Shown here in pieces: positions 16,651 through 25,045 of a DNA stretch of 64,000 nt. The notes beneath the pieces were generated by a model. That model saw only the letters and a program-made list of their open reading frames with translations. It ran no database searches and was not told the origin of the DNA. This DNA is from Streptomyces sp. D2-8 (GTDB lineage: Bacteria; Actinomycetota; Actinomycetes; Streptomycetales; Streptomycetaceae): the NCBI RefSeq assembly GCF_023184515.1, contig NZ_JAAHBP010000007.1, positions 398,567 through 462,566 of the forward strand, read 5' to 3'. Every line of letters begins with the position of its first letter. Position 1 is the first letter of the stretch. The position numbers and the translations under genes are program-made.

Positions 16651-17900
16651 CGCGCACCACCGCCGCCCGGCCACAGCCCCTCGGCCGTGAGCCCGAGCAG
16701 CTCGATGGCGTTCCCCCGCACGATCCGCTCGACCACGTCGGGCTCCAGGTGCCCCATCTGCGCCTCGCCGACCTCGCGGGACTTGGGCCAGGTGGAGTCG
16801 GAGTGCGGGTAGTCGGTCTCGTAGAGGACGTTGCCGACGCCGATGGAGTCGAGGTTGCGCAGTCCGAAGGCGTCGTCGAAGAAGCAGCCGTAGACGTGTT
16901 CGGCGAACAGCTCCGACGGCGGCCGGTGCACCTTGTCGGCGACGCCGCCCCAGCCGCGGTTCTCCTCCCACACCACGTCGGCCCGCTCCAGGATGTAGGG
17001 GATCCAGCCGATCTGCCCCTCGGCGTACATGACCTTGAGGTTCGGGAACTGCTCGAACTTGCCGCTCATCAGCCAGTCGACCATGGAGAAGCAGCAGTTG
17101 GCGTAGGTGATGGTGGAGCCGACGGCGGGTGGGGCGTCCGCGGAGGTGGACGGCATACGGCTGCTGGAGCCGATGTGCATGGCGACGACCGTGCCGGTCT
17201 CGTCGCACGCGGCGAGGAACGGGTCCCAGGCGTCGGTGTGGATGGAGGGCAGCCCGAGGAACGGCGGTATCTCGGAGAAGGCGACGGCACGGACACCGCG
17301 GGCGGCGTTGCGCCGGACCTCCGCCGCCGCCAGTTCGGCGTCCCACAGCGGGATGAGGGGCAGGGGGATGAGCCGCCCGTGCGCGTCCGGGCCGCACCAC
17401 TCCTCCACCATCCAGTCGTTGTAGGCGCGTACGCAGAGCAGGCCCAGCTCGTGGTCCTTCGCCTCGGTGAAGGTCTGGCCGCAGAAGCGCGGGAAGGTCG
17501 GGAAGCACAGGGCGGACTGGACGTGGTTGACGTCCATGTCGGCCAGCCGCTCGGTGACGTCGTAGGAACCGGGCCGCATCTGCTCGTACGTGATGACCTC
17601 GAGCCTGATCTCGTCCCGGTCGTACCCGACCGCGGTGTCGAGCCGGGTCAGGGGCCGCCGGAGATCCTCGTAGACCCACCAGTCCCCGACGGGCCCGTCG
17701 TCCCCGGGCTGCCCCATGACCGGCTTGAAGCGGCCTCCGAGGAAGGTCATTTCCTTCACGGGAGCCCGGACGATCCGCGGCCCGACGCCCCGGTACTTCT
17801 CCGGAAGCCGGTCCTGCCAGACGTTCGCGGGCTCCACGGTGTGGTCGTCCACGGAGATGATCAGCGGAAACGTGCTGTCGTGGGTGTCCATGACGCTCAC
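16647..17900 (-). CDS. Amidohydrolase-2 family protein (ACMSD-like fold)
   Basis: About 417 residues. The N-terminus has SVDDHTVEPANVW, the variant of the metal-binding HxH strand typical of this actinobacterial subgroup. Later motifs are FCGQTFTEAKDHELGLLCVR, MHIGSSSRMP and YETDYPHSDSTWP with the likely metal-ligand Asp. ACMSD-like proteins perform decarboxylation or hydrolysis, but this subgroup is uncharacterised. It is strongly similar to the gene at 56608, so the two are paralogues. The start is GTG 17900 or ATG 17891; neither has a ribosome site. It is first in a two-gene operon with the LLM enzyme and preceded by a CTGACG palindrome. Confidence 0.85.
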   Translation of the reverse strand: MSVMDTHDSTFPLIISVDDHTVEPANVWQDRLPEKYRGVGPRIVRAPVKEMTFLGGRFKPVMGQPGDDGPVGDWWVYEDLRRPLTRLDTAVGYDRDEIRLEVITYEQMRPGSYDVTERLADMDVNHVQSALCFPTFPRFCGQTFTEAKDHELGLLCVRAYNDWMVEEWCGPDAHGRLIPLPLIPLWDAELAAAEVRRNAARGVRAVAFSEIPPFLGLPSIHTDAWDPFLAACDETGTVVAMHIGSSSRMPSTSADAPPAVGSTITYANCCFSMVDWLMSGKFEQFPNLKVMYAEGQIGWIPYILERADVVWEENRGWGGVADKVHRPPSELFAEHVYGCFFDDAFGLRNLDSIGVGNVLYETDYPHSDSTWPKSREVGEAQMGHLEPDVVERIVRGNAIELLGLTAEGLWPGGGGAR

Positions 17901-17911
17901 GGTAGCGCCGA

Positions 17912-17928
17912 TCTGACGGGGCGTCAGC
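17912..17928. promoter_or_regulatory. CTGACG palindrome upstream of the amidohydrolase/LLM operon
   Basis: CTGACG-GGG-CGTCAG at 17913-17927, only 12 bp before the GTG start. Binding here would block a promoter or a very short leader. Confidence 0.75.
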
Positions 17929-18117
17929 TATGTGTACAGGGGCTGATTCCGGCCATGATGGCCTGATGCACGCGGTCCGGACGGGCGCGCGCGGAGAGAG
18001 TGTGCAGACCTGGTGGGCTCCCGTGTGCCGCCCTGTGATCGGTGTCTCCCACGGCTGACGTATCCGCCGTCAACAAGGCAAACTGGCGTGGTTGCTCAGG
18101 ATGTCTAGGGGGACTGC

Positions 18118-21100
18118 ATGGACGGTGTACCGGACGGTGTGCCGCGCGTACCGGAGCAGCGGCGTTCCGACTCCACGCCGTCATCGCCCGGGTCGGCGAC
18201 GACGGCTGAGCCGGAGAGGCCGGCCGAGCCCGTGACCCTGCGCTTCAGCGTGCTCGGCCCCGTGCGCGCCTGGCGCGGTGACGAGCAGGTCGCCACCGGC
18301 TCCCCCCAGCAACGCGCCCTGCTCGCCGCCCTGCTGCTGCGCGAGGGCCGGACGGCCACGGCGGCGGAGCTGATCGACGCCCTGTGGGGCGAGGAATCGC
18401 CCTCGCAGGCGCTGGCGGCGGTACGGACGTACGCCTCCCGGCTGCGCAAGGTGCTGGACCCGGGCGGCGAGGGACGCCGGCCGGACGGCGCCGCCGCCCT
18501 GGTCAGCGAGTCCGGCGGCTACGCGGTCCGCGGTCTCGCCGAGGGCGCCCTGGACCTCACCGTCGCCCAGGACCTGGCGACCGAGGCGGAGAAGGCCCGC
18601 TCCGCCGGCGACCTCTGCCACGCCCGCGACACCCTGCGCCGCGCCCTCGCCCTGTGGGACGGGGAGACCCTGGCCGGGGTGCCGGGCCCGTACGCGGAGG
18701 CCCAGCGCGTCCGGCTGGAGGAGTGGCGGCTCCAGCTCGTCGAATCGCGCCTGGACATGGACCTGGAGCAGGGCTGCCATGCCGAGGCCGTCTCGGAGCT
18801 CACGGCCCTCACGGCGGCCCATCCGCTCCGGGAGCGGCTGCGCGAACTGCTGATGCTGGCGCTCTACCGCAGCGGCCGCCAGGCCGAGGCACTGGCCGTG
18901 TACGCCGACACCCGCCGCCTGCTCGCCGACGAACTCGGCGTGGACCCGCGCCCCGGTCTGAGCGAGCTGCAGCAGCGGATCCTCCAGGCGGACCCCGGAC
19001 TGGCGGAGCCCTCCTCCCCGGCGCCCGAGCCGGTGTCCGTCCCGGTCCGCCCGGCCCAACTTCCGGCCACCGTGCCGGACTTCACCGGACGCTCCGGCTT
19101 CGTGCGGGAACTGGGCGACATCCTGGCCGGCGCCGAGGGCCGCGTCATGGCGGTCTCGGCCCTGGCCGGCATCGGCGGCGTCGGCAAGACGACCCTCGCG
19201 GTGCACGTGGCCCACCAGGCGCGCGCGGCGTTCCCGGACGGGCAGCTCTACGTCGATCTGCAGGGCGCGGGTGCCCGGGCGGCGGAGCCGGAGACGGTGC
19301 TGGGCTCCTTCCTGCGCGCCCTCGGCACGGCCGACTCGGCGATCCCCGACTCCCTGGAGGAGCGCTCGGCCCTGTACCGCTCGGTCCTGGCCGGCCGCCG
19401 CGTGCTGGTCCTGCTGGACAACGCCCGGGACGCCGCCCAGGTGCGTCCCCTGCTACCCGGCACGGACGGCTGCGCCGCGCTGGTCACCTCCCGGGTGCGG
19501 ATGGTGGACCTGGCGGGCGCCCACCTGATCGACCTCGACGTGATGTCCCCGGACGAGGCGCTGGCGCTGTTCACGAAGATCGTGGGCGAGGAGCGGGTGG
19601 CGTCCGAGCGCAAGGCCGCCCTGGACGTGGTGGCGGCCTGCGGTTTCCTGCCGCTGGCGATCCGCATCGCGGCGTCCCGCCTGGCGGCCCGCCGCACCTG
19701 GACGGTGTCGGTCCTCGCGGCGAAGCTCGCCGACGAGCGCCGCCGCCTGGACGAACTCCAGGCCGGCGACCTGGCCGTCAAGGCGACCTTCGAGCTCGGC
19801 TACGGCCAGCTGGAGCCCGCCCAGGCCCGCGCGTTCCGCCTGCTCGGCCTGGCGGACGGCCCCGACATCTCCCTCTCCGCCGCGGCGGCGGTCCTGGACC
19901 TCCCGGTCGAGGACACGGAGGACCTGCTGGAGTCCCTCGTGGACACCTCCCTCCTCGAATCGGCGGCCCCCGGCCGCTACCGCTTCCACGACCTGGTGCG
20001 GCTCTACGCGCGTGCCTGTGCGGAAAGGGACGAACTGCCGCCCAGCGAGCGGGACTCGGCGCTGAGCCGGCTGCTCGACTTCTATCTGGCGTCCGCGGCC
20101 GGGGTGTACGCGCTCGAGCGGCCGGGCGACCGGCTGGTGGATCATCTGGAGCCCACGTCGTATCCGGGGCTGCGCTTCGAGAACCGGCACGCGGCGCAGG
20201 ACTGGCTGTACGCGGAGGCCATCTGCCTCCTCGCGTGCGCACGGCAGTCCGCGGGGCGGCCGGAGACCCTGCCCCGGGCGATCGACATGCTGTGGGCCGC
20301 GCACGACCTCTCCGAGTCGGGTGCCAACTCCCGGGAGTACGAGGCGACGGCCGGGGCGCTCGTCGGCGCGGCCCGGTCGCACGGCCTCGGGCGGGCGGAG
20401 GCGCGAGCGCTGATGACGCTCGTCAACGTCCACCATGTGAGCGGCCGTTTCGAACGGGCCGAGGAGGAGGCGGAACGGGCGATCCGCCTCGCGCAGGAGT
20501 CCGACGACCTGCTCCCCGTCTGCTGGGCGCGCAACGCGCGCGGCATCATCGCGCTGTACCAGAACCGGCACGAGGACGGCGAGGAACACCTGTCCCGGGC
20601 CATCGAGCACTTCCGGGCCCTGGGCGACCGCCCCGGCGAGGCCTCCGCGCTCTGCAACCTCTCCCGGATCCACCTCGCGACCGGGCGGACCCAGAGCGCG
20701 GTCGCGCTGGCCCAGGAGGGCATCGGCATCTACGACGTCATGGGCAACTCGATGCGTGGGGCGAACGCCCGCTACGCCCTCGGGCTCGCCCTCACCCAGA
20801 GCGGGGAACTCGGCAACGCGGCCGACCGGCTCCAGGAGGCGCTGGAGGTGTTCCGCGACAGCAGGCAGCGCCTCTGGGAGGGCATGAGCCTGTTCCGGCT
20901 GGCCGAGGTGGACCTCGCCGCCCGGCGCGCGGCGCGGGCCGCCGCCAACGCCGAGATGGCGCTCACGGTGCTCCGCGGGATCGGCGGGGAGTGGCGGCGG
21001 GGCAACGTCCTCACGGTCCTCGGACGCGCCCTCAGCGGCATCGGCCAGACCGGCCGGGCCCAGGTCTGCTGGCAGGAAGCCGCCGGCATCTACGAGGAGC

Positions 21101-21159
21101 TGGGCTCGCCCGAGGCCGCCGAGGTGCGTGCGCTGCTGTCCCCGGTGCAGGCGGCCTGA
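18118..21159 (+). CDS. afsR: AfsR-type SARP regulator (BTAD, NB-ARC, TPR)
   Basis: 1013-residue pathway-transcending activator. After a 40-residue linker come the winged-helix DNA-binding domain (VTLRFSVLGPVRAWRGDEQV onward) and the BTAD domain to about residue 280. The NB-ARC ATPase follows, with P-loop GIGGVGKTTLA near residue 352 and Walker B RRVLVLLDNARD near 427. C-terminal TPR helices run from about 740. S. coelicolor AfsR has the same order and about 993 residues; there it is phosphorylated by AfsK and activates afsS. Here an AfsS-like gene is immediately downstream and an AfsK-like kinase is at 29228. GGGGG precedes the ATG. Confidence 0.92.
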   Translation: MDGVPDGVPRVPEQRRSDSTPSSPGSATTAEPERPAEPVTLRFSVLGPVRAWRGDEQVATGSPQQRALLAALLLREGRTATAAELIDALWGEESPSQALAAVRTYASRLRKVLDPGGEGRRPDGAAALVSESGGYAVRGLAEGALDLTVAQDLATEAEKARSAGDLCHARDTLRRALALWDGETLAGVPGPYAEAQRVRLEEWRLQLVESRLDMDLEQGCHAEAVSELTALTAAHPLRERLRELLMLALYRSGRQAEALAVYADTRRLLADELGVDPRPGLSELQQRILQADPGLAEPSSPAPEPVSVPVRPAQLPATVPDFTGRSGFVRELGDILAGAEGRVMAVSALAGIGGVGKTTLAVHVAHQARAAFPDGQLYVDLQGAGARAAEPETVLGSFLRALGTADSAIPDSLEERSALYRSVLAGRRVLVLLDNARDAAQVRPLLPGTDGCAALVTSRVRMVDLAGAHLIDLDVMSPDEALALFTKIVGEERVASERKAALDVVAACGFLPLAIRIAASRLAARRTWTVSVLAAKLADERRRLDELQAGDLAVKATFELGYGQLEPAQARAFRLLGLADGPDISLSAAAAVLDLPVEDTEDLLESLVDTSLLESAAPGRYRFHDLVRLYARACAERDELPPSERDSALSRLLDFYLASAAGVYALERPGDRLVDHLEPTSYPGLRFENRHAAQDWLYAEAICLLACARQSAGRPETLPRAIDMLWAAHDLSESGANSREYEATAGALVGAARSHGLGRAEARALMTLVNVHHVSGRFERAEEEAERAIRLAQESDDLLPVCWARNARGIIALYQNRHEDGEEHLSRAIEHFRALGDRPGEASALCNLSRIHLATGRTQSAVALAQEGIGIYDVMGNSMRGANARYALGLALTQSGELGNAADRLQEALEVFRDSRQRLWEGMSLFRLAEVDLAARRAARAAANAEMALTVLRGIGGEWRRGNVLTVLGRALSGIGQTGRAQVCWQEAAGIYEELGSPEAAEVRALLSPVQAA

Positions 21160-21172
21160 GGCATCGCGGAGG

Positions 21173-21206
21173 CGTTCATCATTCGTTTATCGCCCCACGC
21201 CATGAT
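21173..21206 (+). promoter_or_regulatory. Candidate AfsR-binding direct repeat and afsS promoter
   Basis: Direct repeats CGTTCATC (21173-21180) and CGTTTATC (21184-21191) have an 11-bp period. A -10-like CATGAT at 21201-21206 begins 9 bp after the second repeat. SARP regulators typically bind 11-bp-period repeats positioned about 8 bp upstream of the -10 box, replacing a -35. Predicted start near 21213. Confidence 0.65.
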
Positions 21207-21251
21207 GGACGTAGTCGATCCGTCGCGTCGGGGGGCAGACGGGTCGCTGCA

Positions 21252-21295
21252 GGGCCCCACACCTGTGAACCAGGGTGAAGGACCCAGGTGGGCCC
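21252..21295 (+). promoter_or_regulatory. Hairpin in the 5' leader of the afsS-like gene
   Basis: GGGCCC plus ACCTG on the left (with a 3-nt bulge CAC) pairs with CAGGTGGGCCC at 21285-21295, enclosing a loop of about 19 nt. It lies between the candidate promoter and the start codon and could affect leader stability. No known riboswitch is recognised. Confidence 0.4.
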
Positions 21296-21371
21296 GTCCG
21301 GTCGGACTCGGGGGAGTGACCGGGCGGGCCTGCCGACCGCACTGCTCGATTCACAAGGGGAGTTGACGATC

Positions 21372-21548
21372 ATGGGCGACGAGCTCAAGCCGCAGGACCT
21401 GCACGCCACCACCGAGCCGCTCGAGACCAAGGACCTCCACGCCACGGACGAGGGCGCCGTCAAGAAGCAGGACCTGCACGCCACCGAGGAGCCGCTCGAG
21501 GTCAAGGACCTGCACGCCACGTCGGAGCCCTTCAAGCCGACGAAGTAG
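21372..21548 (+). CDS. afsS: AfsS-like ('sigma-like') repeat peptide
   Basis: 58-residue acidic protein made almost entirely of four degenerate repeats of about 13 residues, each centred on DLHAT: QDLHATTEPLET, KDLHATDEGAVK, QDLHATEEPLEV and KDLHATSEPFKP. AfsS of S. coelicolor is a 63-residue repeat protein encoded directly downstream of afsR that stimulates antibiotic production; its repeats, as I recall, centre on DNHAP. Position, size and repeat design match, but the repeat core differs. GGGGAG lies about 10 nt before the ATG. Expression is probably controlled by AfsR through the direct repeats at 21173. No signal peptide and no modifying enzyme are nearby. Confidence 0.75.
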   Translation: MGDELKPQDLHATTEPLETKDLHATDEGAVKKQDLHATEEPLEVKDLHATSEPFKPTK

Positions 21549-21633
21549 ACCTTCACCACACGGGGTTCGGCCGCGGCGGCGCGGAGGGGGAGCCGTCGCG
21601 GCCGATGTATGTCCGCGGGCGGGCGTCGTCACG

Positions 21634-22029
21634 TCACAACGGAACGACCCGCACGCCGGGCCCGCACAGCTTTGCCATGTCGTCCTCGTCGGACGTGAAG
21701 AGCACCACACCTGCGGGCTGCCGGTTCGCGATCACGGCCAGGGCCGCGTCGATGGCGTACTTGTGACCGTGCAGGCCCGTGTCCTGGAGCAGGGCGACAG
21801 CGGCGTCCGCGACCTCCCGGGTCACGGGTTCCACCACGACACGCGACATCGCCCACGCCCAGGCGGCACGCTTCAGCCGGCCGTGGTACGCCTCGATCAG
21901 CGTCATCGAGCTGGTCACGACGCGGATGCCGGAACGGTGCGCGTCCTTGAGCCGCGCGAGCATGACCCGGTCACCCAGGACCGTCCTGGACAACGCCTCG
22001 CAGTCGAGCACGTAGCAGGACGGCACCAC
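21634..22029 (-). CDS. PIN-domain ribonuclease toxin (VapC-like)
   Basis: 131-residue PIN-domain protein, predicted to cleave RNA and inhibit growth when free of antitoxin. Conserved acidic residues are visible at the N-terminus (YVLDCEALSR), in the middle (SSMTLIEAY) and in the C-terminal half (YAIDAALAVIA; LFTSDEDDMAKL). The GTG at 22029 shares a base with the antitoxin stop codon (TAGTG), so the pair is translationally coupled with the antitoxin first. It lies at the afsS end of the block that separates afsS from afsK. Confidence 0.82.
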   Translation of the reverse strand: MVPSCYVLDCEALSRTVLGDRVMLARLKDAHRSGIRVVTSSMTLIEAYHGRLKRAAWAWAMSRVVVEPVTREVADAAVALLQDTGLHGHKYAIDAALAVIANRQPAGVVLFTSDEDDMAKLCGPGVRVVPL

Positions 22030-22307
22030 TAGCTCGCCCTCCGGTGCGGCTCGCCGACTCCCGTGCCCTGCGCGGTGAAGTGGCGCTCGAACTCCCTGCG
22101 CTCGGCCTCCGCAGAAGCGAGCTCATCCTCGGTGACGAAGCCGTGCTCCTCCTCCAGCCAGGTCACCAGCTCCCCCAGCCGGTCCTGCTCGCGCTGGCGC
22201 TCTATGGCCCGCGTGACATAGGCGCTGAAGCCGCCGGATCCGACCTCCTGCCGGATCTCCTCGGCGAGCTCCTCCGGCAGCGTCACGGTGTACTTCTTCG
22301 TTGCCAT
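22029..22307 (-). CDS. Ribbon-helix-helix antitoxin (VapB-like)
   Basis: 92-residue protein starting MATKKYTVTLPEELAEEIRQ, a typical ribbon-helix-helix DNA-binding strand and helix, followed by SAYVTRAIERQREQD. The acidic C-terminal region probably wraps the toxin. An ATG at 22319 is also in frame; neither has a good ribosome site. It likely neutralises the adjacent PIN toxin and autorepresses through repeats overlapping its start (22299-22322). Confidence 0.8.
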   Translation of the reverse strand: MATKKYTVTLPEELAEEIRQEVGSGGFSAYVTRAIERQREQDRLGELVTWLEEEHGFVTEDELASAEAERREFERHFTAQGTGVGEPHRRAS

Positions 22308-22322
22308 ACCACTTACCATACC
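22299..22322 (-). promoter_or_regulatory. 12-bp direct repeat over the antitoxin start
   Basis: On the minus strand GGTATGGTAAGT is followed directly by GGTATGGCAACG, the second copy containing the ATG. Ribbon-helix-helix antitoxins often bind short repeats, so this is a plausible autoregulatory operator. Confidence 0.45.
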
Positions 22323-22424
22323 GGCCTGGAGTGTCGTCGGCCCGACGTGGTGCGCAGCCGACCGAGGCGCGCGATAGTGGGTCCGCGCGGATCACCAGTC
22401 GGCCCACTCCCGAAGGCGGCCCCC

Positions 22425-23351
22425 ATGCCCGGCGAGCAGCCCCACCTGTACGAGACCCTCGACGAGCGGTTCCGGTCGGGCAGGTGCCAGGCGGGGGACT
22501 CGCGGCTGGAGACGCTGTACGACGGGTGCCGGTGGGCCGAGGGGCCCGTGTACGTGCCCGCCGGGCGGTATCTCGTGTGGAGCGACATCCCCAACGACCG
22601 GCTGCTGCGGTGGGACGAGACCACCGGGGCCGTGGGGGTCTTCCGCTCCCCCGCCGGGTACCCGAACGGCAGCACCCTGGACGTTCAGGGCCGGCTCATC
22701 ACCTGTGAGCAGGGCAATCGGCGGGTGACCCGGACCGAGCACGACGGCTCGGTCACCGTGATCGCCGAGCGGTACCGGGGCAAGCGGCTCAACAGCCCGA
22801 ACGACGCCGTCGTGAAGTCCGACGGATCGGTGTGGTTCTCCGACCCCGAGTTCGGGATCGCCACCGACTACGAGGGGCAGCGCGCCGAGAGCGAGATCGG
22901 CGCCCGGGACGTCTACCGCGTCGACCCCGCGAGCGGTGAGGTGCGGCTGGTCGCCGACGGGTTCCAGGGGCCCAACGGGCTGGTCTTCTCGCCGGACGAG
23001 CGGCGGCTGTTCGTGTCCGACAGCGTCGCCAACCACATCCGCGTCTTCGACGTCCGCGAGGACGGAACCGCCCTGGCCGGCGGCGACGTCTTCGCCGCGT
23101 GCGGGCACGGCACCTTCGACAACATCCGGTTCGACGACGAGGGGCGGCTCTGGGCCGCCGCCATGGACGGGGGCGTGCACTGCTACGACCCCGACGGCAC
23201 GCTCCTCGGCCGCATCCTGGTGCCCGGCACCGTCGCCAACGTCCGGTTCGGCGGTGCCCGGCGCAACCGCCTGTTCATCGCCGCCGACACCACCCTCTAC
23301 TCGCTGATGATGTCGGTCACCGGGACCCCGGCCCTGCCGGTCAGCCGGTGA
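22425..23351 (+). CDS. SMP-30/gluconolactonase family protein
   Basis: 308-residue six-bladed beta-propeller of the SMP-30/gluconolactonase/LRE family, calcium-dependent lactonases. Typical strands: RWAEGPVYVPAGRYLVWSDI with the metal-site Glu, LNSPNDAVVKSDGSVWFSDP with the Asn/Asp pair, and GPNGLVFSPDERRLFVSDS. The ATG at 22425 precedes MPGEQPHLYETLDERF and was chosen over upstream in-frame sequence, which crosses the divergent antitoxin region. Its 3' end overlaps the convergent acyl-CoA ligase gene by 11 bp. It may open a lactone during catabolism (inference). Confidence 0.85.
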   Translation: MPGEQPHLYETLDERFRSGRCQAGDSRLETLYDGCRWAEGPVYVPAGRYLVWSDIPNDRLLRWDETTGAVGVFRSPAGYPNGSTLDVQGRLITCEQGNRRVTRTEHDGSVTVIAERYRGKRLNSPNDAVVKSDGSVWFSDPEFGIATDYEGQRAESEIGARDVYRVDPASGEVRLVADGFQGPNGLVFSPDERRLFVSDSVANHIRVFDVREDGTALAGGDVFAACGHGTFDNIRFDDEGRLWAAAMDGGVHCYDPDGTLLGRILVPGTVANVRFGGARRNRLFIAADTTLYSLMMSVTGTPALPVSR

Positions 23352-24948
23352 CCGCGTCCCGCAGGGCCCCCTTCACGACCTTCCCGCTCGCGTTGCGCGG
23401 CAGTTCCGCGACGAACTCCACCGCTCTCGGGACCTTGTAGTTCGCCATCTCCCTGCGGGACCAGGCGATCAGGTCGTCGGCGGTCAGCAGGGCGCCGGGG
23501 CGTCGTACGACGTAGGCCCGGCCGACCTCCCCGAGCCGGGCGTCCGGTACGCCGATCACCGCCACGTCCGCGACGTCCGGGTGGAGGCCCAGGAGCTGCT
23601 CTATCTCGGCGGGGTAGGCGTTGAAGCCGCCGACGATGAACATGTCCTTGAGGCGGTCGGTGATGCGCAGGTTGCCGGCGGGGTCCAGGACACCGATGTC
23701 GCCGGTGCGCAGCCAGCCGTCCGGCGACAGCACCTCGGCGGTGGCCTGCTCGTCCTCGTAGTAGCCGGCCATGACGTTGAAGCCGCGCACCAGCACCTCG
23801 CCCGGCATGCCGGGTCCCAGGGGGCGGCCCTCGGGGTCCACGACCCGCACCTGCGTGCCGGGGACGGCCCGGCCCGACGTGGACGCGATGACCGTCGGGT
23901 CGTCGCCGCGCCGGCACATCGTGACGACACCGCTCGCTTCGGAGAGGCCGTAGGCGGTGAGGACCGTGCCGACGCCGAGTTCGGTGCGCAGGCGCTCCAC
24001 GAGACGGAGGGGCACGACCGCCGCTCCCGTCACCACCAGGCGGAGGGCGGAGAGGTCGTGGGCGTCGCGAGCGGGGTGGTCCAGGAGGGACTGGAGGAGG
24101 GTGGGCGGGCCGGGGAGTACGGAGACCCGCTCCGCCGCGATGTTGGCCAGAACCGTGTTCACGTTGAACACCGGCTGGGGGATCATCGTCGCGCCCCGCA
24201 TGAGGCAGGCGATCACCCCGGCCTTGTAGCCGAAGGTGTGGAAGAAGGGGTTGACGATCAGATAGCGGTCGCCCCGGGTGAGGCCCGCCAGGTCGCCCCA
24301 GATGTCGTACGCCCGCAGCGTCTGGTCGTGGGTGATGACCGCGCCCTTGGGACGGCCCGTCGTGCCCGAGGTGAAGATGATGTCCGAAGGCCAGGTCCCC
24401 CGCACGGCCGCCGACCTTTCCCGCACCTCCGCCGACCCCACCCCCTCCCCGCCTGCCAGGAAGTCCTTCCAGGTCAGGAAGCCGGCCGGGGCGTCCTCCG
24501 AGAGGACGACCGCGTGCTTCAGGGCGGGCAGGCCGGGCAGCGGGCCGTCGCCCGGGCCCTCCCCCGCCGCCCGGCGCAGGGACGCCACGTACGACGTGCC
24601 GAGGAACGTGCCCGTCACGAACAGCAGCCGGGCGCCGCTGCGGCGCAGTACGTCCGCCGCCTCGGCGCCCTTGAAGCGGGTGTTCAGCGGCACGAGCACC
24701 GCACCCGCCGAGACCGCGCCCAGGGCGCCGACGATCCAGTCGAGCGAGTTCGGGGCCCAGATGCCGACCCGGTCGCCCGGCTCGACCCCGGTCGCCAGGC
24801 AGGCCGCCGCCGCGCGCTCCACGCGTGCGCCCAGTTCCGCGTAGGTGACGCGGGTGCGGCCCTCGACGACCGCCTCGACGTCCGCGTACCGCTCGGCCGC
24901 CGCCCTGACCAGGCCCGGAACGCTTCCCCATGCCGTATCCGCTCGCAC
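23341..24948 (-). CDS. AMP-forming acyl-CoA ligase
   Basis: 535-residue adenylate-forming enzyme predicted to activate a carboxylic acid to its CoA thioester. Signature P-loop DIIFTSGTTGRPKGAVITHD, A5-type YGLSEASG, and the hinge/GDIGVLDPAG plus ITDRLKDMFIVGGFNAYPAE region are intact. The catalytic Lys context near the C-terminus is NASGKVVKGALRD. The GTG at 24948 follows GGGAGG by 6 nt and is preferred over the GTG at 24963. It is divergent from the Ltp/DUF35/ECH operon, and the two share a promoter region with two CTGACG palindromes. It probably starts the pathway that the divergent operon continues. Confidence 0.92.
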   Translation of the reverse strand: MRADTAWGSVPGLVRAAAERYADVEAVVEGRTRVTYAELGARVERAAAACLATGVEPGDRVGIWAPNSLDWIVGALGAVSAGAVLVPLNTRFKGAEAADVLRRSGARLLFVTGTFLGTSYVASLRRAAGEGPGDGPLPGLPALKHAVVLSEDAPAGFLTWKDFLAGGEGVGSAEVRERSAAVRGTWPSDIIFTSGTTGRPKGAVITHDQTLRAYDIWGDLAGLTRGDRYLIVNPFFHTFGYKAGVIACLMRGATMIPQPVFNVNTVLANIAAERVSVLPGPPTLLQSLLDHPARDAHDLSALRLVVTGAAVVPLRLVERLRTELGVGTVLTAYGLSEASGVVTMCRRGDDPTVIASTSGRAVPGTQVRVVDPEGRPLGPGMPGEVLVRGFNVMAGYYEDEQATAEVLSPDGWLRTGDIGVLDPAGNLRITDRLKDMFIVGGFNAYPAEIEQLLGLHPDVADVAVIGVPDARLGEVGRAYVVRRPGALLTADDLIAWSRREMANYKVPRAVEFVAELPRNASGKVVKGALRDAVTG

Positions 24949-24972
24949 AGCACGCCTCCCCACGCCATAGGA

Positions 24973-25016
24973 GCTGACTACCCGTCAGATTATCTGTAAT
25001 CTGACGACCTGTCAGC
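24973..25016. promoter_or_regulatory. Two CTGACG palindromes in a divergent promoter
   Basis: CTGACT-ACC-CGTCAG at 24974-24988 and CTGACG-ACC-TGTCAG at 25001-25015, with centres 27 bp apart. They lie between the acyl-CoA ligase (minus) and the Ltp-type thiolase (plus) and are placed to control both. Confidence 0.8.
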
Positions 25017-25045
25017 GACCGTTCGGCCCCGGAGGTGCGCGCAGC

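Noticed and set aside
15419..16660. Long minus-strand frame covering the LLM gene and extending to the sigma operon
   Set aside because: It is a shadow of the LLM gene; only its last 69 codons, with their own ribosome site, look real.
18055..18074. CTGACG followed by CGTCAA upstream of afsR
   Set aside because: The spacer is 7 bp rather than 3 and the flanks do not match, so it is not counted as a member of the palindrome family.
21372..21548. RiPP precursor with four core repeats
   Set aside because: No modifying enzyme, protease or transporter is adjacent, and the position directly after afsR explains it better as an AfsS-like protein.
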